Source of the DNA: Calycina herbarum
Taxonomy: Eukaryota; Ascomycota; Leotiomycetes; Helotiales; Pezizellaceae
Assembly: GCA_001414485.1 (NCBI GenBank)
Contig: LLEY01000002.1
Location: 868,001-932,000, forward strand
Length of the DNA stretch: 64,000 bases
Reading direction: 5' to 3'
Below are positions 43,954 to 54,176 of this stretch, piece after piece. Position numbers and translations under genes: made by a program. The notes beneath the pieces are model-generated. The model did no database searches. It was not told the origin of the DNA and saw only the letters and a program-made list of their open reading frames with translations. Each line of letters starts with the position of its first letter. The first letter of the stretch is position 1.

Positions 43954-45136
43954 GAAAAGAGTGAAAGTACTCTTTTTATAAAGTTCAAGCTTGGAATCAG
44001 GGATGGGCGACGAGTATATTTCTTATCAAATTTGCACATAGGGAGTTTCTAGACTCTCAGATCGGTGCTGGGGAAAAAGTAAAGTAACAAATCGTTTTGG
44101 GGGTCTTTTTCCTTTTCTTTTGTATTCCTTTTCTTGACTTTTTCTGTGTTTTTTGGGATCTGATTTTAAAGAGGGATTAGAATTGGTCGCGCGCTTATAT
44201 AGATAGGGAATTTGGATAATAAACTTACCTTCTTTCTTCGGTTCTTCTGAGACAAATATTGACTTTTTTAGAAATATGGTTAGGTCGACGATACCCACTA
44301 GTCGTCGTAAGACAGAGAGTCCCGTTCATTATTCAGCGCTCACCTATCAATATCCACCGAGTGTTATAGTTCTCAAACTCTCGAATAATTAATTTGATTA
44401 TTTGAAAACACGTCAAATGTCAAGTGAAATGAAGCTCGAGTATCTTGAGTAGTTCATGTAAAATGTCTGTTTAATTTAACTATTCTAGACCTTTGAAATA
44501 AGATCTTGAGGTGAGTGCACGCTGATTCCTGGATGATGACAGGGATATTTACGTACTCTTAATACCAGAGGAATCATATAACACTTGTTGTTCATAACAC
44601 ATAGCTCTTTCGCTTCGCCTATCGAAAAGGTGTATCTCTCTTCTGTGATTTGAAAAGTGAGAATAACGAAATCTCAAATTCTACGCGCACGAGCTTCGCG
44701 TAATACCTACTGCTCTTATAAAACAAGCAAATAGGTGAATGCTCAGGCCTGGGCTGTTATTTGGCAATCTGGTTTAAAGTAATGATCATCTTTCAAGCTA
44801 TGTTCTACATTGGCTCGTATAGTATACGCGAGATAGGGTGTCATTAGCTAGCAACGGCATTAGGGACTTTTTAAGCGAATAGCACTTCGTCCCTTGATGG
44901 AACCAGTCACCTGACTACTCGCCTAGCTAGCACAAGCACTAGCGTCTTCCGTGGTCTACCCTAGCCCTAGGTTGCATGTTAACCCTCGACATATCGTGCA
45001 ACACCACGTTGCACAGTCATCTATTCCACAATTCACCTCAAAACATTCTGCAATTCTCTTTAAGGTGGAACTGCATTCTACACCAACCTTCTAAGCAAAC
45101 CATCTACCCGCTCTTGAGATTCCGTCTCTTATAGCG
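43954..45136. other. intergenic region including duplicated promoter segment
   Basis: No gene. From about 44730 the sequence resembles 46910 onward, i.e. the upstream part of the tandem duplication described at 45137 and 47189. Confidence 0.55.
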
Positions 45137-45749
45137 ATGGCTCTCAACTTTACGAGACTTGGTCGGTTGGGCCTCAAAGCGCTGCCGTCGTTTCGCCAGA
45201 CACTTCCTGTGTGTATTTGATTTTATTATCTCCTCTTATTGAAATATTCAGTAACTAAATAATCTTTAGGCAATCTCTCATCAAAGTCTTCGTACAATCT
45301 CGTCAACAAATGTCAACAGACACGAGTTTGATAAGGCGATGTCACATCTGGGGAAATGTCTCGTTGAATACAGATGTGAAGTAAATCGCCAACTCTATCA
45401 ATCAACCCGCAAAGTGTCCGAATTGAGTCGCCAAAACCAGGAGTTAACTCACAAGAACCAGGAATTAACTCGCCAAAACAATGAGTTAATTCGCCGACAA
45501 AATGAATCAACTGGTCCAACATTGAAATCAACAGATGAAAGTATTATCAGAACCAAGAGACTCGTAACACAAACTTTGGAGCATTATCAACTTGTTTACT
45601 GCTACCCGACGAGCGGAAAGAAAGGCACATCAGGATTCTCTGACATACTGGGGGATAAAGACTTAGAAGAACTGGTAGAGAAGAGGGAGGAGAAAAAGAA
45701 GCAACTTTTAGAAATACTGGGAGAGTGGGTGAGGGTTCAGAAGAAATGA
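45137..45749 (+). CDS. probable mitochondrial coiled-coil protein, tandem copy 1
   Basis: Exons 45137-45208 and 45270-45749 around a 61-nt intron (GTGTGT...CTTTAG); 183 residues. The start MALNFTRLGRLGLKALPSFR is basic and amphipathic with no acidic residue, as in mitochondrial presequences. The middle is a heptad repeat (LSRQNQELTHKNQELTRQ and on), a clear coiled coil. The end is charged (LVEKREEKKKQLLEIL). I know no named family. It has a diverged, broken partner at 47189 that shares the presequence, the intron position and the upstream region. Confidence 0.65.
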
Positions 45750-47188
45750 AGTGAAGGCTGGATAGTGAGAAAAGGCAGGAAAGGGATTCTAGAACATGAA
45801 CCAAACACAAGCTAGGGTTATCTCAAACTTCTCTGTGTGATCAGCGAAATCTAATAAAATCTGAACTCAGAGATAGCCATGTCATTAATCTGATTTGATA
45901 ACCTTGACTGTCAGAAATTTCCATGATTAAGAGAACTGCTCCCCAAGACCATGTCTTTGAATAAAAGTACTTAAATAGTTAGGGTAATCTTTGGCAATTT
46001 AAGTAAGCCAATACTTTCAGCTCTTCATATCTACTCGTGGCCTTATACATAATTTAGTAGCATTCGCCACGCCTATATTACTTTCAAATATGTAGTAATT
46101 TCAAAATCATTAAATAATAATTCAATTTCTTGATGTATATACTATAAGTAGTCTAATAAGCAAGTTTTCTATATGATGATGGCTAATAAGATCAAAATGT
46201 GGCTGCGTATACATTATAATGTTCGATCGGAAGGTGCGCCAGAACTACTAAGAATCCTCACATACATATACCACGTGGATTAACTATTCCCTTTATTATA
46301 TACTGCAACTGAATTGAATCTACAATATAAGGTAGAAAATATGTGTTTGCGTTCGTTGGTTTTTTTTAGAATATTTGCCCAAAGTGGCCGAGTCGCTGGG
46401 TTACGCGAGTTAGTGCAACTGGTGCAACTAGCGAGGAAGCAAAAAAATGAGTTTCAACTTTCAATACGCATATATCGACGAGTAAAAGTCCTTGTTACAA
46501 GTTATCATACCAAACAACAAGAACATTAAAATCAAATAATAAAAAGACTTATAAGACTTCAACAGTAAATACTTACTATTCACAATCATTTCATATAACT
46601 TTTATGAAAGTAATTTGATTATCCTAGTCCTTCTAGCTTTCAATAAACATTCTTGGGGGAATAATAGTAAGGACTTTTATAAATACAAATTTGGTAGTTG
46701 TATTTAATATAGTCATCTCTTTCTAGGTAGCTGGTTAGGAATTTCTTAGAAGGTTAAGTTGGTTAACTTAGCTACTTATTTATTGTTTTTCTGACCTTTC
46801 ATGTATATGTATACTAGCTTCGCTTAATTTATGTCTCTGCTCGAGAGTTCTTCAATAGTATTACCTTAACAGCTTATCTTTTTAACTTTTTTCTGTCTTG
46901 CGAGAGCGAGCGAAGAGGTGAATACTTAGTGCTCTGCTATTGTTTACTAATCAGGTTAGGGCTAAGGCTAGGGTTTGTCTCTTGGAATAGCTAGTCTCTG
47001 AATACCGCTTAGCTAGCGCACGCACTAGCGCTTTCCGTTGGTCTTAAGTATCTGCCCCAACTATTTGCTGTCCATATTCTCTCACACATTTGATTCCTAG
47101 AACCACAATTCACCTTGAAACATTCTGCGATTTTCTACAAGTCACTCTCGTTCAAGGAAAACTTCTTGAGATTTCGTCTCTCATAGCA
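45750..47188. other. AT-rich intergenic region
   Basis: Very AT-rich, no conserved frame. The part from about 46910 is the duplicated upstream region of copy 2. Confidence 0.55.
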
Positions 47189-48202
47189 ATGGCTCTCACT
47201 CCCAGACTTGGCCGGGGTGGCCTCACAGCGCTACGCCCGGCACTTTCGGTGTGCATTGTATTGCTTACTCTTCTTGAATCATTTACTAACTAAATAATCT
47301 TTAGACAATCTCTCATCAAACACTTCGTTCAAAATCGTCAACAAACGTCATCAAACGTCATCAAACGTCAACCAACGTCAACCCCGGACTTTTTGAATAA
47401 GATTTTGCTCTTATTAAAGAGAACATCGATCGTCAGGCACGTCTGATCGATAACAGCTATTTATACAGGGATGGCACCATGATGAGAGACACTCTGAATA
47501 ATTTTCAACTTATTCTTGGCTATCCATCGAAGCCCGATCGCCTGTTCATTGACAGCTTGACGCGTACCGATTACTACTATGTCCCGCCAATCAAGGTTGG
47601 TTTCTGCCTTCGGGTACTCGACGGGATACGAAAGAACGACAAAAAAAACCAAGAGTAAACACTCATCACTCGATATGGAAGTTTGTTTAGTTGCTTGTTC
47701 GGAGTATCCCACGAGAAAGCAATAGAGTTGCTTGCACTTCAGGCGGCAGAACCCGAGTACGAGGTCTCAATGATGCTCAACGACCATTGCAATATTACCA
47801 AAAAGCTGCTAGGTTGCAGATACCTCTTTGAGGAAATGTGAGTTAATCGCGGAGGATCGTAGAGCGATTTTTATCATGTTTCCTATTCGTTGGGGCATAT
47901 CCTAAATCTGTTTTTTATTCATTGCTAATGATCTTTAAGACATTAATCCAGCAACCGTCGCACGACCTCCGTATAACCAAGACCTATCCCCTGAAATTAA
48001 CGAAAAAATTTACGGTATCGCGATCTACAGAGTGTGGGAAACTAGGAAGAGAAGAAGCTGGTTTAACCATCTGTCGCCTCAGAGACGTTCAGAAGAAGGA
48101 CTGTTTGTGCATATTATGGAGCTGAAATTAAAGGAGTGGGAAATGGAGATGGCTAGAACTTTTGAAGTCGAGTTTCGATTGAGAATGAAACGCGAACCCT
48201 AA
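47189..48202 (+). pseudogene. tandem copy 2 of the 45137 gene, frame broken
   Basis: Exon 1 (47189-47248, MALTPRLGRGGLTALRPALS) and the intron 47249-47304 match copy 1 closely, ending in the same CTAAATAATCTTTAG. Exon 2 begins TISHQTLRSKSSTNV, then a 10-bp tandem repeat (AACGTCATCA-type, about four copies, 47344-47383) replaces part of copy 1. TAA follows at 47398-47400 in the same frame. Beyond it the frame resumes with KENIDRQARLIDNSYLYRD and MMRDTLNNFQLILGYP, which resembles LVTQTLEHYQLVYCYP of copy 1. Further coding-like segments (47680-47840 and 47940-48202, e.g. YNQDLSPEINEKIYGIAIY) do not join in one frame by any intron I could justify. It looks like a longer, decaying paralogue. Confidence 0.55.
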
Positions 48203-49002
48203 GCTGTTAATAAAGACAACATTATGGGACTGAGACATATTGTAAAAGATGAGGAGGAGGAAGATTACCTTGAGAGACTTTCCCTATCTAAAACGGTAAT
48301 GAGGAGGAATTAGACCTGGAATTGGAGGAGCTTTGGAAGGTTAAAGACGAGCTTACAATAATGATATGTGACTGCAAGGCGGTATTGGACTTTACTGTAA
48401 AGAGTTACGGCCTAATGGATCTTCTTTCACTTCCAAAGTGGTCAAGATGAAGGTCGAGGGTTTTGTGCTATTGGCTAGATTATTGTTGGAATTGCTGTTG
48501 GAATGCGAACAAAAACTGTTGGTTTGACTTGGTGGTCAATAGCTTGATGCAAAAAGAGTATATTATCGTTGTAACTATCGTTGATGCATACCGAGTACAA
48601 GCTGTACTCGGTTCTACTTAAATACCTGCCCTCCTCGTTAAGCGAGAAGGGCACGTGGAAGTGCTAACCACTTGTGCATACCGACAAAAACTATCTGTGA
48701 AGCTATCTTCAGTTTGACTGTGTAAGGAAACCCAGCCGCGTGGGGAAGTGGGTAGAAGCGTAACCAGCGCTCCCTCGATATTAATACAAATCAATCGCCA
48801 ATGCAAACCATGCATCCAAAGCCCATCTCTTTATGCATATGATATCTTTCTCCCAGTACTCCCATTCAGCAATGCCCCAATGCAACTCCCAGCCAATGCA
48901 TCGCAAACAACGCCGTATTAGATGACTGTGCTGTATCTCTTCCCAGTTCCTAAACCCGCACTCCATGCCCCATACCTTCCATAAACTCTAACCAAGAACC
49001 CA
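48203..49002. other. intergenic region between copy 2 and an F-box gene
   Basis: Apart from the hairpin cluster I see only coding-like fragments 48210-48440 (acidic, Glu/Asp-rich) that may be the decayed 3' end of copy 2. No intact gene. Confidence 0.45.
48590..48716. repeat. cluster of four consecutive hairpins
   Basis: Perfect 10-bp stem ACCGAGTACA / TGTACTCGGT (48590-48612); GCCCTCCTCG / CGAGAAGGGC (48628-48652, one mismatch-type pair); AAGTG / CACTT (48659-48673) inside GCAC...GTGC; AAACT / AGTTT (about 48688-48716) around GAAGCTATCTTC. They follow one another with little spacer. It could be a structured RNA, a 3' UTR element or a relic of a palindromic element. Confidence 0.6.
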
Positions 49003-50331
49003 TCAAATAACATCACTCCCCAAACTACCTGAACTCCAACACCTGCATCCCTCAAAAAACTCCTTAACATGTTTTTTCCCATTCTTCGCCTTCTTCTCAA
49101 CGCCCCTCTTCCACCTCCGAAGCCTAGCTCGACTCCCCTTCTCAACATACAAATCCCCAACTGAAAACATATCCTCCCCATCCGTCTCCTCGGAATCATA
49201 CACCGTCGCGGGTGCAGATGATTCACCCCTCCCGGCATCTAATAAGGCAGCGTGGCTGGTTTTGAAATACCAATCCAAGGAATCTGTGAATGGATGACGG
49301 TTGGGTATTGGTTTGATCGCGTGTTCGATTTCTCTGACTGTAGCTTTTTCGTTGATGATGGGACTTGAAGGAGAGCTTGGGGTGGTGGAGACTTCTGGTT
49401 CGACCTCACCGAAGAGGAGAGATCGTTTCTCGACTTCTTGTTGTGGGGGCGTGGCTTTTGAAAATACCTTTTTGGTTTTCTGCTTCGCTGCGCGGAACTT
49501 GTTCCTCAGCTTGATACCAAACGATGGCATTTGGTCAGTTTTCACTAGCTTAGTATTGAGCTTCTTATCGGATTTAGTTGCAGGAAGATCAAAATCAACA
49601 AATGAAGCTAATTCCGACAGAAAAGGACGAATACTGTAACGTTCAAGAGCCCAACTCAAAGCTTCTTCTTTTTGAAGTCTCTCCTCGACTTCCATTTCCT
49701 TGCCTTGAAATACCATCGCAAATCTGGTGTCGATTTCCCAGCCTCTTCGTTCGAGGAAGAGTAGGAATTGAGGACCAGGTTGGGTGAGTCGTAGCGATTG
49801 CTTCATCGCGGTTCTTGGGCCAAAGTCAAGAGTTTGGAGGGTGTTGACGGATCCTTCGCGATCCCACATTCCTTCTTCGGCAAGAAGAACGGAGGGATGG
49901 GTTGGGACAAGCCATAAGTTCCCGGAGGAGTCTTCGGCACTGAAATTTGCTTGGAGGAGGGAAGCAGCATGGGAATGGTGGGTTTGAATTTGGGTTGCAA
50001 TGATTGAAGAAGCGTGGGCATTGTAGAACCCTTGTAGGTGATGCGAGGTTTGGATAAGGGGTGGGTAGGCGGCGGTTGGAAGGTAAGAGATGATGTGGAG
50101 AAGTAATTCTGTAGGGAGGGTGTATAGTAAGGGTCCTGATTTGACATCTTTGGATGTAGATGTTACCGAGTCGGAACCACCCAAAGCATGGATTGGACGG
50201 AAGGGTTTGGTGGGCGTTGGAGGCGGGGTAGGAAGATCATCATATGAAGTAGATGGTGGTGATGTAGGAAGGACTGATGTCCTAGGAGTAGTGACCATGC
50301 TTGAGGTGCAAGATGAAGAAGAACCCGACAT
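49003..50331 (-). CDS. F-box protein
   Basis: Single exon from ATG 50331 (MSGSSSSCTSS), about 442 residues; the frame is open upstream to 50448 but has no further ATG there. Ser/Thr/Pro-rich N-terminus, then an F-box at about residues 69-110 (YTLPTELLLHIISYLPTAAY followed by PPLIQTSHHLQGFY). Downstream sequence shows helices typical of ascomycete F-box proteins of unknown target (LFLERRGWEIDTRFAMVF, LDWYFKTSHAALLDAGRG). The C-terminus is basic then ends CRCWSSGSLGSDVI. Expected to bind Skp1 and deliver a substrate to SCF ubiquitin ligase; the substrate is unknown. Confidence 0.8.
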   Translation of the reverse strand: MSGSSSSCTSSMVTTPRTSVLPTSPPSTSYDDLPTPPPTPTKPFRPIHALGGSDSVTSTSKDVKSGPLLYTLPTELLLHIISYLPTAAYPPLIQTSHHLQGFYNAHASSIIATQIQTHHSHAASLLQANFSAEDSSGNLWLVPTHPSVLLAEEGMWDREGSVNTLQTLDFGPRTAMKQSLRLTQPGPQFLLFLERRGWEIDTRFAMVFQGKEMEVEERLQKEEALSWALERYSIRPFLSELASFVDFDLPATKSDKKLNTKLVKTDQMPSFGIKLRNKFRAAKQKTKKVFSKATPPQQEVEKRSLLFGEVEPEVSTTPSSPSSPIINEKATVREIEHAIKPIPNRHPFTDSLDWYFKTSHAALLDAGRGESSAPATVYDSEETDGEDMFSVGDLYVEKGSRARLRRWKRGVEKKAKNGKKHVKEFFEGCRCWSSGSLGSDVI

Positions 50332-51488
50332 CTTTCTTGGTCGTACCGAAACAGTTCGAGATGAGATTTTTGGAAATCTGGGAATTGCAGAAATATCAGC
50401 GAAGCTCTTAAGTCGCAATACAACAACCTGGGGTGACGATAAGAACAACTCGTCATGAGGTCAAACTCGGAATATGATTCCGAGTAAGTGACGGCTGACG
50501 TGGGATGTCGTGTCGTGCAAACTTAACGTACCTCACAACTCTCGAAGGCTGACAACAAAATTCACTCATTTCGACCGTCTGAAATCCCAATATAAAACAA
50601 AGTAGTCGAAATTGAAATGTTTCCTCTCTCATCTGAACCTTTCTCAAAGAACTAGTTTGAGTACGAAAACAAGGGAGGGGATATAATAAAACAAAGTGGT
50701 TGGTGAGGGATATAAAAAGTCGGATATCTCGGAATGTCACAAGAAACTCAGATGAACTTATTTTTTGAACATGAAATAAATTCCAAGAGAAGAACAGCTA
50801 AATAAGAAGCAAGAAAATGAATATAAACAGCCAGCCCCTTTGCCCAAAGTATGACTCTTACTCCAGGTCGCGCAAAATTAAATGTGACTTTACGGGATTG
50901 GTGGGTAGCGGCTGAGAGTCTTGTTTGCATCGCGTAGGATGTTTCGACGCGTTAATCGCGTTTCTGGCCCACCCAGCTTCGCGTGATTAACGTGTTGGAT
51001 AGACAACCAAAGGAAAACAGACACGATACTTCGCGTGGGCACGAGACAAACGCTTGTTTAGTCGCGAGAGCTCGTTGGTAGGGAGATAAAAAAGACGCTA
51101 GGATAAAGCAGAAGCTGTATATTGTAGAAATGAGATGCAATTAAGCCTCCATTGTAAAGTTGGAGGGGAAAACGACTCTGAATTCAAGAAGCAATATGAG
51201 AGCTGAGTAAGCGCGCATAGAATATGCCAAAATCATGAGAATTAGCTGAGAGTTGTTAGACCGCATCGCAAGTCAAAGGATGTCAATAGCAACTTGTTTT
51301 AGGGGGTGAATCATTTTCTGAAGTCGAGGAGTTTTGTAATGATCTCATTGGCGATTGATTGGTGAAGGGGTTTGAGCTTCCAAAGGCGGTGTGGGGCCGG
51401 CAGAATAATTTCAGAGCCTCGCTCCAATAGCTTCCCCTCCAGTGACTCTATTGCTCCTAACTTTTCCCTCAACACCATGAAATGACAG
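50332..51488. promoter_or_regulatory. divergent promoter region between the F-box gene and POP1
   Basis: 1.16 kb, no gene. Near-repeats of CGCGTTAATCGCG and CGCGTGATTAACG at 50949-50993 form an inverted pair that might be a regulatory site. Confidence 0.45.
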
Positions 51489-54176
51489 ATGCCCCCTAGA
51501 ACAAACATGGCAGCTCCTCCCAATTTAAACAAGGGCCAAAAGCGCAAAGAACCGCCTCAATCCTCCTCCGCACCCAACCAGAAACCCCCAAAAGGCCGTG
51601 ATCCAAAGCGCGCCAAAATATACGATGCGCGAACACCCATAGCACAAACCGCAGATGCCGCACTGAAAAATGGCGAATTAGACCTGCAAGCCTTCCTTAA
51701 AGCCCGCGAATTCGAAATCAAAGCATTGGAAGATGGCAAGCAGAAATCCAAGAGCAATCTCACCACCAGAGCCTTCCAACAAGTCCCGAGGGACATGCGA
51801 AGACGAACTGCGAGTCACAATGTTAAAAGAGTTCCGAAACGATTGTTGAAGCGGGCAAAGAAGGAGATGAAAGACGATAATACGCCGACGGTCAATCCGA
51901 GTAAACGAAAGCCTGGGACTACGAGGGGCAGATTACGAGCGGAAACTGCAAAACGACTGGGAATATTGGCAGCGAAGAAGCGGGCACAACGGGCAAAGGA
52001 TGGAGATGCCGTAACTGCAGTGGAGACGAGGGCTGCACGTCCGAAGATACGAAAGAACATGCTGAACGACCCTCCAAAACCTGTGCCGAAATTCAGGAAA
52101 AGGCAGATTCATAAAACCTGGTTACCTACACACATGTGGCATGCGAAGAGGGCAAGAATGACCGAGCCCAAGAAGCCATTATGGAGATTTGCTATACCCA
52201 CTACATCGACGGAGAAATCCTATCGACCAACACATCGGGCTTCTGGTGCTAGAGGAGCTGTCGCCTGGGATATGAGTTATATGAGCACCATACGTCTAGA
52301 AGGGTTTTATGAATGCATTCAAAAGCTTCTGAAGGCTGTAGGTTTGAATGAGCAAGCTTTGTGGAAAGAGAATGGAGGGAAATGGAGATATGGCAAGCGG
52401 GCTTGGTCTGGTTGGTTGTCAAAGAAAATCGATGGCAAACGTGTTCCGATCGGGCCCTCGACAGTCGTATGGTGTTTTTCAGAATCAGATCCCAAAAATG
52501 AAAAATTTTCATCTCTTGAAGAGAGAACCTTGCGACAAGTCTTTGTGAGAGTCCATCCTTCAATCTTCCTTGAAACGTGGGAAGAGCTACTTCGTCTATC
52601 TAAACGTCAGCGACCCTACGTACTTATCGAGGACTTGAGATTTGAGATTGGAAGCATCGATATTACAGGCCCAGGATCGACTGAGACTTTGTTGGGTATT
52701 CTCCATCCGTATAACGGATCTACCGATAGTTCGGAGGAGCATGGAAAGACATTCAAATCTCTTGCGGGATTAACAAATCCTGGATCATTGCCTGCAAACG
52801 CGGTTTTGGCATTCTCCATCATGGATCCACGACTACGATACCCATCTAGAAGGGTTGCTTTACCAAATCTTGACGACGAGGAAGCGAATTTGGCCTTTTT
52901 GGAAACATTAGCGAGCTGGCCTGTCGACTCATCAAAGCCATCAACCGCTCTTTTTGATAGAAACTCTCGATTCAAAGCAGCTCGTCTGCCTGCTCAGAAG
53001 TCGGTCAACCGCCGCAAAGGAAAAGAGCCCCCTGGAGCATATCCTACTATCCTTCCCACCGATCCAGCAATACCAATCATGCTACTTGCATCTCGTTCAA
53101 ACTCAGTCCAAGCACAAGGGACTTGGACACTTCTTGCACCGTGGAAATGCATACTACCTATTTGGTACGGCTTAGTCCATCATCCTCTAACATCTGGTAC
53201 AAATCCACGATTCGGGGGACTAGATGAACTTCGACAAGTACAGTTTGAACATGGGAAACCTTGGTTTCCAGCCGATTATCCGGGTACAACTGCTGGTTTT
53301 GCATGGGAAGCCGAGCAGAGAGAAACACGAAAAGATAAATGGGATCGTAGACCAAAAGGAAAAAGAGTTGAATGGGATTCTCTTGATCTCGGCGCTGGAC
53401 GAAAAGGAGAAATTGGTCGAGGTTGGGCTTGTGATTTCGAGAGACTGATTGGTGTTACATCCATTCCTCAGAATACTGAGAGGACAACTCAAAGTACGAC
53501 CCAGGATACGACGGATGCTATGGAAATAGACAAACCCGAGAATAATGAAAGGAAGAAAAAGGAATTGGAGCGTCCAATCCAACATATCACCCGCCAGGAA
53601 TTCTTAACTCTCCTTTCATCGCCGGATGTCGAGCTACCGCCAATACCCCACGTCGCAACTATACATATAAAACTCATCGTGCGCGGCATCGCCTCACCCT
53701 GTGCTCGAATCTACCGTCTCCCCCCTCCCTCCTCCCCAGACGACACAACTCAATCCACATATCCCCCAACAACCCGCGAATCATGGCTAGCTACCCTCCC
53801 TCCACCATCAACCTCCAAAAGGACTCCAAATCCTAAATCACAAAAGCCACAAAGGTTACCACTCAACGCCCCAGTTCCTCTCAGGACTAGATTGTTGGCT
53901 CAATCACTTCTTCAAGACCCACCGTTAAGTTATCCAGGTGAAAAGGAGGAGGAGCACCCCCTTATTCCGGATGAGGAGGATTTAATAGGTTTCGTTACCA
54001 CAGGAGAATTTAGTCTTGTGGAGGGGAAGGGGGTGGCTATTGGGAGTGTGAGTGTTAGGAGGGTTGTTGAGGGGGTTAGGGTGGAGAGGAAAGAGGAGGG
54101 GAAGGGGGGGAAATTGTGTATTGTTAGGAATGTGGGGGAGAGTATTGCGAGGTTGGCTAGGTGGGAGGTTGTATAG
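51489..54176 (+). CDS. POP1: RNase P / RNase MRP subunit Pop1
   Basis: Single exon, 895 residues. The conserved N-terminal POP1 block starts near residue 92 (TRAFQQVPRDMRRRTASHNV, KRVPKRLLKRAK) and continues to KTWLPTHMWHAKRARM; the POPLD domain lies near residues 535-640 (IPIMLLASRSNS, WTLLAPWKCILPIWYGLVH, LDELRQVQFEHGKPWFPADYPGT shortened here). A low-complexity acidic/basic linker (near 660-690) precedes the C-terminal conserved strand region (GFVTTGEFSLVEGKGVAIGS). Pop1 is the largest protein of RNase P and RNase MRP, needed for tRNA 5' and rRNA processing in the nucleus. ATG 51489 is followed by a second ATG six codons later. No defects. Confidence 0.93.
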   Translation: MPPRTNMAAPPNLNKGQKRKEPPQSSSAPNQKPPKGRDPKRAKIYDARTPIAQTADAALKNGELDLQAFLKAREFEIKALEDGKQKSKSNLTTRAFQQVPRDMRRRTASHNVKRVPKRLLKRAKKEMKDDNTPTVNPSKRKPGTTRGRLRAETAKRLGILAAKKRAQRAKDGDAVTAVETRAARPKIRKNMLNDPPKPVPKFRKRQIHKTWLPTHMWHAKRARMTEPKKPLWRFAIPTTSTEKSYRPTHRASGARGAVAWDMSYMSTIRLEGFYECIQKLLKAVGLNEQALWKENGGKWRYGKRAWSGWLSKKIDGKRVPIGPSTVVWCFSESDPKNEKFSSLEERTLRQVFVRVHPSIFLETWEELLRLSKRQRPYVLIEDLRFEIGSIDITGPGSTETLLGILHPYNGSTDSSEEHGKTFKSLAGLTNPGSLPANAVLAFSIMDPRLRYPSRRVALPNLDDEEANLAFLETLASWPVDSSKPSTALFDRNSRFKAARLPAQKSVNRRKGKEPPGAYPTILPTDPAIPIMLLASRSNSVQAQGTWTLLAPWKCILPIWYGLVHHPLTSGTNPRFGGLDELRQVQFEHGKPWFPADYPGTTAGFAWEAEQRETRKDKWDRRPKGKRVEWDSLDLGAGRKGEIGRGWACDFERLIGVTSIPQNTERTTQSTTQDTTDAMEIDKPENNERKKKELERPIQHITRQEFLTLLSSPDVELPPIPHVATIHIKLIVRGIASPCARIYRLPPPSSPDDTTQSTYPPTTRESWLATLPPPSTSKRTPNPKSQKPQRLPLNAPVPLRTRLLAQSLLQDPPLSYPGEKEEEHPLIPDEEDLIGFVTTGEFSLVEGKGVAIGSVSVRRVVEGVRVERKEEGKGGKLCIVRNVGESIARLARWEVV

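Noticed and set aside
50332..50448. Longer N-terminus for the F-box gene
   Set aside because: The codon at 50448 is TTG; the first ATG is 50331.
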